Program-made: the position numbers and the translations under genes | Notes under the pieces: model-generated | What the model was told of the DNA's origin: nothing | The model's input: the letters and a program-made list of their open reading frames with translations, nothing else | Databases searched by the model: none | Part shown: positions 4,490 through 6,461 of the stretch, piece by piece | Layout of the letters: every line of letters begins with the position of its first letter | Position numbering within the stretch: the first letter of the stretch is position 1 | NCBI GenBank assembly: GCA_004555915.1 | Contig: SFJM01000069.1 | Coordinates: 1 to 6,461 of the forward strand | Source: Clostridiales bacterium | Lineage (GTDB): Bacteria; Bacillota; Clostridia; Oscillospirales; Butyricicoccaceae | DNA: 6,461 nucleotides | Direction of reading: 5' to 3'

Positions 4490-6229
4490 ATGCAGTCTGA
4501 TGAGCTGAAACGCCGGATCTCGGCAGGCAGAGGAGATGCTTTGGCCGATCTGGTTTTGAAAAATGCCAGAATCGTCAATGTGTTTACCGATGAGATCGAC
4601 ACCGCTGATATTGCCATCAGCGGAAATTCGATCGTGGGCGTGGGTATGTATCATGGCCGGAAAGAAGTTGATCTGCACGGCAAATATGTCTGCCCGGGCC
4701 TGATCGATGGGCATATCCACATCGAAAGCTCCATGCTCTGTGGTCCGGCTTTCGAGCAGGCAGTGCTGCCCCACGGTACCACTGCGGTGGTCACAGACCC
4801 ACACGAGATCTCGAACGTTGCGGGGCTGGAAGGCTTGGATTTTATGCTGGAAACGACAAAAAATCTGACCCTTTCGGTTTATTTCATGCTGCCCTCCTGT
4901 GTTCCGGCCACGGATCTGGATGAATCCGGTGCAGTGCTGAACGCAGAACAGCTCCGGCCTTACTACGGCGATCCCCGTGTGCTGGGGCTTGCGGAACTGA
5001 TGAATGCCTACGGAACGGTGCGCTGTGACCCGAAGATCCTGCAGAAGATCCGCGACTGCACCGAAGCGGGAAAGATCGTGGATGGCCATGCACCGCTCTT
5101 GAGCGATAAGGACCTGAATGCTTATATTGCGGCAGGCGTTCAGTCCGATCACGAGTGCTCCAACATTGAGGAAGCCATGGAAAAACTCCGGCGCGGACAA
5201 TACATCATGATCCGGGAAGGAACGGCTGCCAAAAATATGGAGGCCCTGATGCCGCTGTTCCGGGAGCCCTATTGCAGCCGCTGTATGCTGGTGACAGATG
5301 ATAAGCACCCCGGTGACCTGCTGGACAGCGGACACATTGATTCCAACATCCGTAAAGCAATCCGGTTGGGGGCGGATCCGGCAGTGGCCGTCAAAATGGC
5401 AACGCTGGTCCCGGCACAGTATTTTGGGTTCAAGCAGCGCGGTGCCGTAGCACCGGGGTACCGGGCAGATCTGGTTGTGGTTTCCAATCTGGAATCCTTT
5501 ACGGTCGAACAGGTTTACAAGAATGGCACGCTGGTGGCCGAGCACGGAAAAACGCTGAAACCCGCACCGCTTGACATCGACCGTGTGAGATTTTCCCACG
5601 TTATGGATTCCTTTGATCTGGATGAGATCACACTGCAGGACCTGGAACTTCGGGAAAGCGGGGAGCAGGAGCGTGTCATCTGCCTGAACCGGGGCGAGCT
5701 GCTTACGGAGGAAAAAATCATCCCGTTCCAACGGCATCCGGGCAAAGCTCCCGGTGTGGACCCGGAACACAACATCGTAAAACTGGCCGTTTTTGAGCGG
5801 CATCATCACTCCGGCCATGTGGGCATTGGCTTTTTAGGAAACTTCAGCCTGAAATGCGGAGCCGTTGCATCGAGCATCGCACATGATTCCCATAACCTGA
5901 TCGTGGCAGGGGACAACGATACCGATATGATGCTGGCCGGCAACACTGTGCGGAAAAACAAAGGCGGACTTGCGTTTGTGGCAGATGGACAGGTCGTGGC
6001 AGAACTTGCGCTTCCGGTGGCCGGATTGATGAGCACCGAAAGCGCAGAGAGCGTTGCGGCGAAAATGCAGGCGCTGAACGATGCCCTCAAGGCACATGGT
6101 GTAGCGGAAGACATCGGCATTTTTATGACCCTCGCCTTCGTCAGCCTTCCGGTCATTCCTAAACTCAGACTGAATACATACGGCATCATCGATGTAGCGC
6201 AGCAGAAAGTCGTTCCGGCTGTTTTTTAA
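4490..6229 (+). CDS. ade: Adenine deaminase (amidohydrolase family)
   Basis: The 579-residue protein has the normal length and full architecture of bacterial Ade, which converts adenine to hypoxanthine and ammonia using a metal centre. The N-terminal beta domain (LVLKNARIVNVFTDEI, 21-36) is followed by the metal motif GLIDGHIHIESSM (70-82), TDPHEISN (102-109), GLAELMN (166-172, with the bridging glutamate E168), DGHAP (H200), SDHE (H221) and VTDDKHP (268-274). The C-terminal part has the family signature IAHDSHN (463-469) and GDNDTDM (474-480). No catalytic motif is missing. ATG 4490 is supported by AGGAG (4477-4481) 8 bases upstream; an out-of-frame ATG at 4482 is ignored. The gene follows the hsp20 terminator and appears to be its own unit. 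Its product hypoxanthine is also what the upstream phosphorylase releases from inosine, so both serve purine salvage. Confidence 0.97.
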   Translation: MQSDELKRRISAGRGDALADLVLKNARIVNVFTDEIDTADIAISGNSIVGVGMYHGRKEVDLHGKYVCPGLIDGHIHIESSMLCGPAFEQAVLPHGTTAVVTDPHEISNVAGLEGLDFMLETTKNLTLSVYFMLPSCVPATDLDESGAVLNAEQLRPYYGDPRVLGLAELMNAYGTVRCDPKILQKIRDCTEAGKIVDGHAPLLSDKDLNAYIAAGVQSDHECSNIEEAMEKLRRGQYIMIREGTAAKNMEALMPLFREPYCSRCMLVTDDKHPGDLLDSGHIDSNIRKAIRLGADPAVAVKMATLVPAQYFGFKQRGAVAPGYRADLVVVSNLESFTVEQVYKNGTLVAEHGKTLKPAPLDIDRVRFSHVMDSFDLDEITLQDLELRESGEQERVICLNRGELLTEEKIIPFQRHPGKAPGVDPEHNIVKLAVFERHHHSGHVGIGFLGNFSLKCGAVASSIAHDSHNLIVAGDNDTDMMLAGNTVRKNKGGLAFVADGQVVAELALPVAGLMSTESAESVAAKMQALNDALKAHGVAEDIGIFMTLAFVSLPVIPKLRLNTYGIIDVAQQKVVPAVF

Positions 6230-6252
6230 TACGCGATAACAAAAATACTGCC

Positions 6253-6279
6253 GGAGATCGACCTGAATGGTCCGTCTCC
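6253..6279. repeat. Short two-step hairpin in the ade downstream region
   Basis: GGAGA (6253-6257) pairs with TCTCC (6275-6279). Within it GACC (6260-6263) pairs with GGTC (6269-6272) around TGAAT, with a 2x2 internal loop between the two stems. It begins 24 bases after the ade stop. No T tract follows, so a Rho-independent terminator is not supported. The rest of 6230-6383 shows only the next gene's binding site. Confidence 0.3.
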
Positions 6280-6383
6280 AGCAACAGAACAGTTCGTTCC
6301 TACTCTTAGAAGCGAGCCGCATCAAGAGAAAAATTGACGGAAATTCTTATTTGATAAATCGTAAGTTGGAGGGATAGATTTCT

Positions 6384-6461
6384 ATGATTATCAGATATGC
6401 AGAAGAGAAAAATTTTATAGAATTGCGACAGTTTTATGACGGTATGTGTAAAGTTTTGAGC
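6384..6461 (+). CDS. Probable GNAT-family N-acetyltransferase (3' end outside window)
   Basis: Only the first 26 codons are present, starting at ATG 6384 and open to the window edge. GGAGGG (6368-6373) sits 10 bases upstream, a good ribosome binding site. The segment MIIRYAEEKNFIELRQFYDG resembles the first beta strand and helix of GNAT acetyltransferases, where a short IR-x-A strand is followed by an E/D-rich turn and an aromatic helix. The acetyl-CoA-binding region lies beyond the window, so the family call is tentative and the substrate unknown. Codon use is visibly more AT-rich (aaa, aat, ttt, ata) than in the other genes, which may point to later acquisition, although 78 bases is a small sample. 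No convincing promoter was found upstream. Confidence 0.5.
   Translation, partial: MIIRYAEEKNFIELRQFYDGMCKVLS

Noticed and set aside
4469..5818. A 449-codon minus-strand open frame inside adenine deaminase
   Set aside because: It is a mirror of the strongly conserved ade coding sequence and has no start signals.
6334..6360. Promoter TTGACG (6334-6339) for the last gene
   Set aside because: The best -10-like hexamers downstream, GATAAA and TAAATC, sit at spacings of 13 and 15 bases. The call would be forced.

Overview
The window reads as a chromosomal stretch of an anaerobic, Gram-positive gut-type Clostridia member, most likely an Oscillospiraceae/Faecalibacterium-like genome. The basis is indirect: mid-range G+C with GC-rich third codon positions, strong purine-rich ribosome binding sites 7-10 bases before every start, sigma-A-type promoters, a CIRCE-like heat-shock operator, and proteins that read like those of this group. 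The genus is inference. All genes are on the + strand.

Layout. (1) 2-745: a 5'-truncated ADP-ribosylglycohydrolase, closed by a strong intrinsic terminator (757-812). (2) 911-1735: a trimeric-type purine nucleoside phosphorylase, whose promoter lies inside a long imperfect palindrome (849-890). (3) 1736-2084: no intact gene. It holds a perfect 7-bp inverted repeat hairpin and the 3' remnant of a cysteine-rich (probably C_GCAxxG_C_C family) protein. A near-consensus promoter follows, wrapped in a 35-bp dyad. (4) 2085-3607: a two-gene operon of a carboxymuconolactone decarboxylase/AhpD-like protein and a cysteine synthase. The cysteine synthase is broken by a one-base frameshift near 3168. (5) 3608-4389: an Hsp20 small heat-shock gene with a TTGACA/TATAAC promoter, an overlapping CIRCE-like operator and a structured leader that could hide its ribosome binding site, ending in a strong terminator. 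(6) 4490-6229: adenine deaminase. (7) 6384-6461: the first 26 codons of a probable GNAT acetyltransferase.

How the genes fit together. Purine nucleoside phosphorylase and adenine deaminase are both purine-salvage enzymes: adenine to hypoxanthine, and phosphorolysis of inosine/guanosine. They are separate transcription units here. The glycohydrolase removes or processes ADP-ribose, so it touches nucleotide metabolism only loosely. The middle of the window has a thiol theme: the cysteine-rich remnant, an AhpD-like CxxC protein and cysteine synthase. Most units are short, with their own promoters and terminators.

No mobile element, CRISPR array, tRNA or rRNA was seen. The most interesting material is regulatory: a candidate RNA-thermometer leader combined with CIRCE at hsp20, and two promoter-embedded dyads at 849-890 and 2003-2037. 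I do not see a clearly undescribed multi-gene system.
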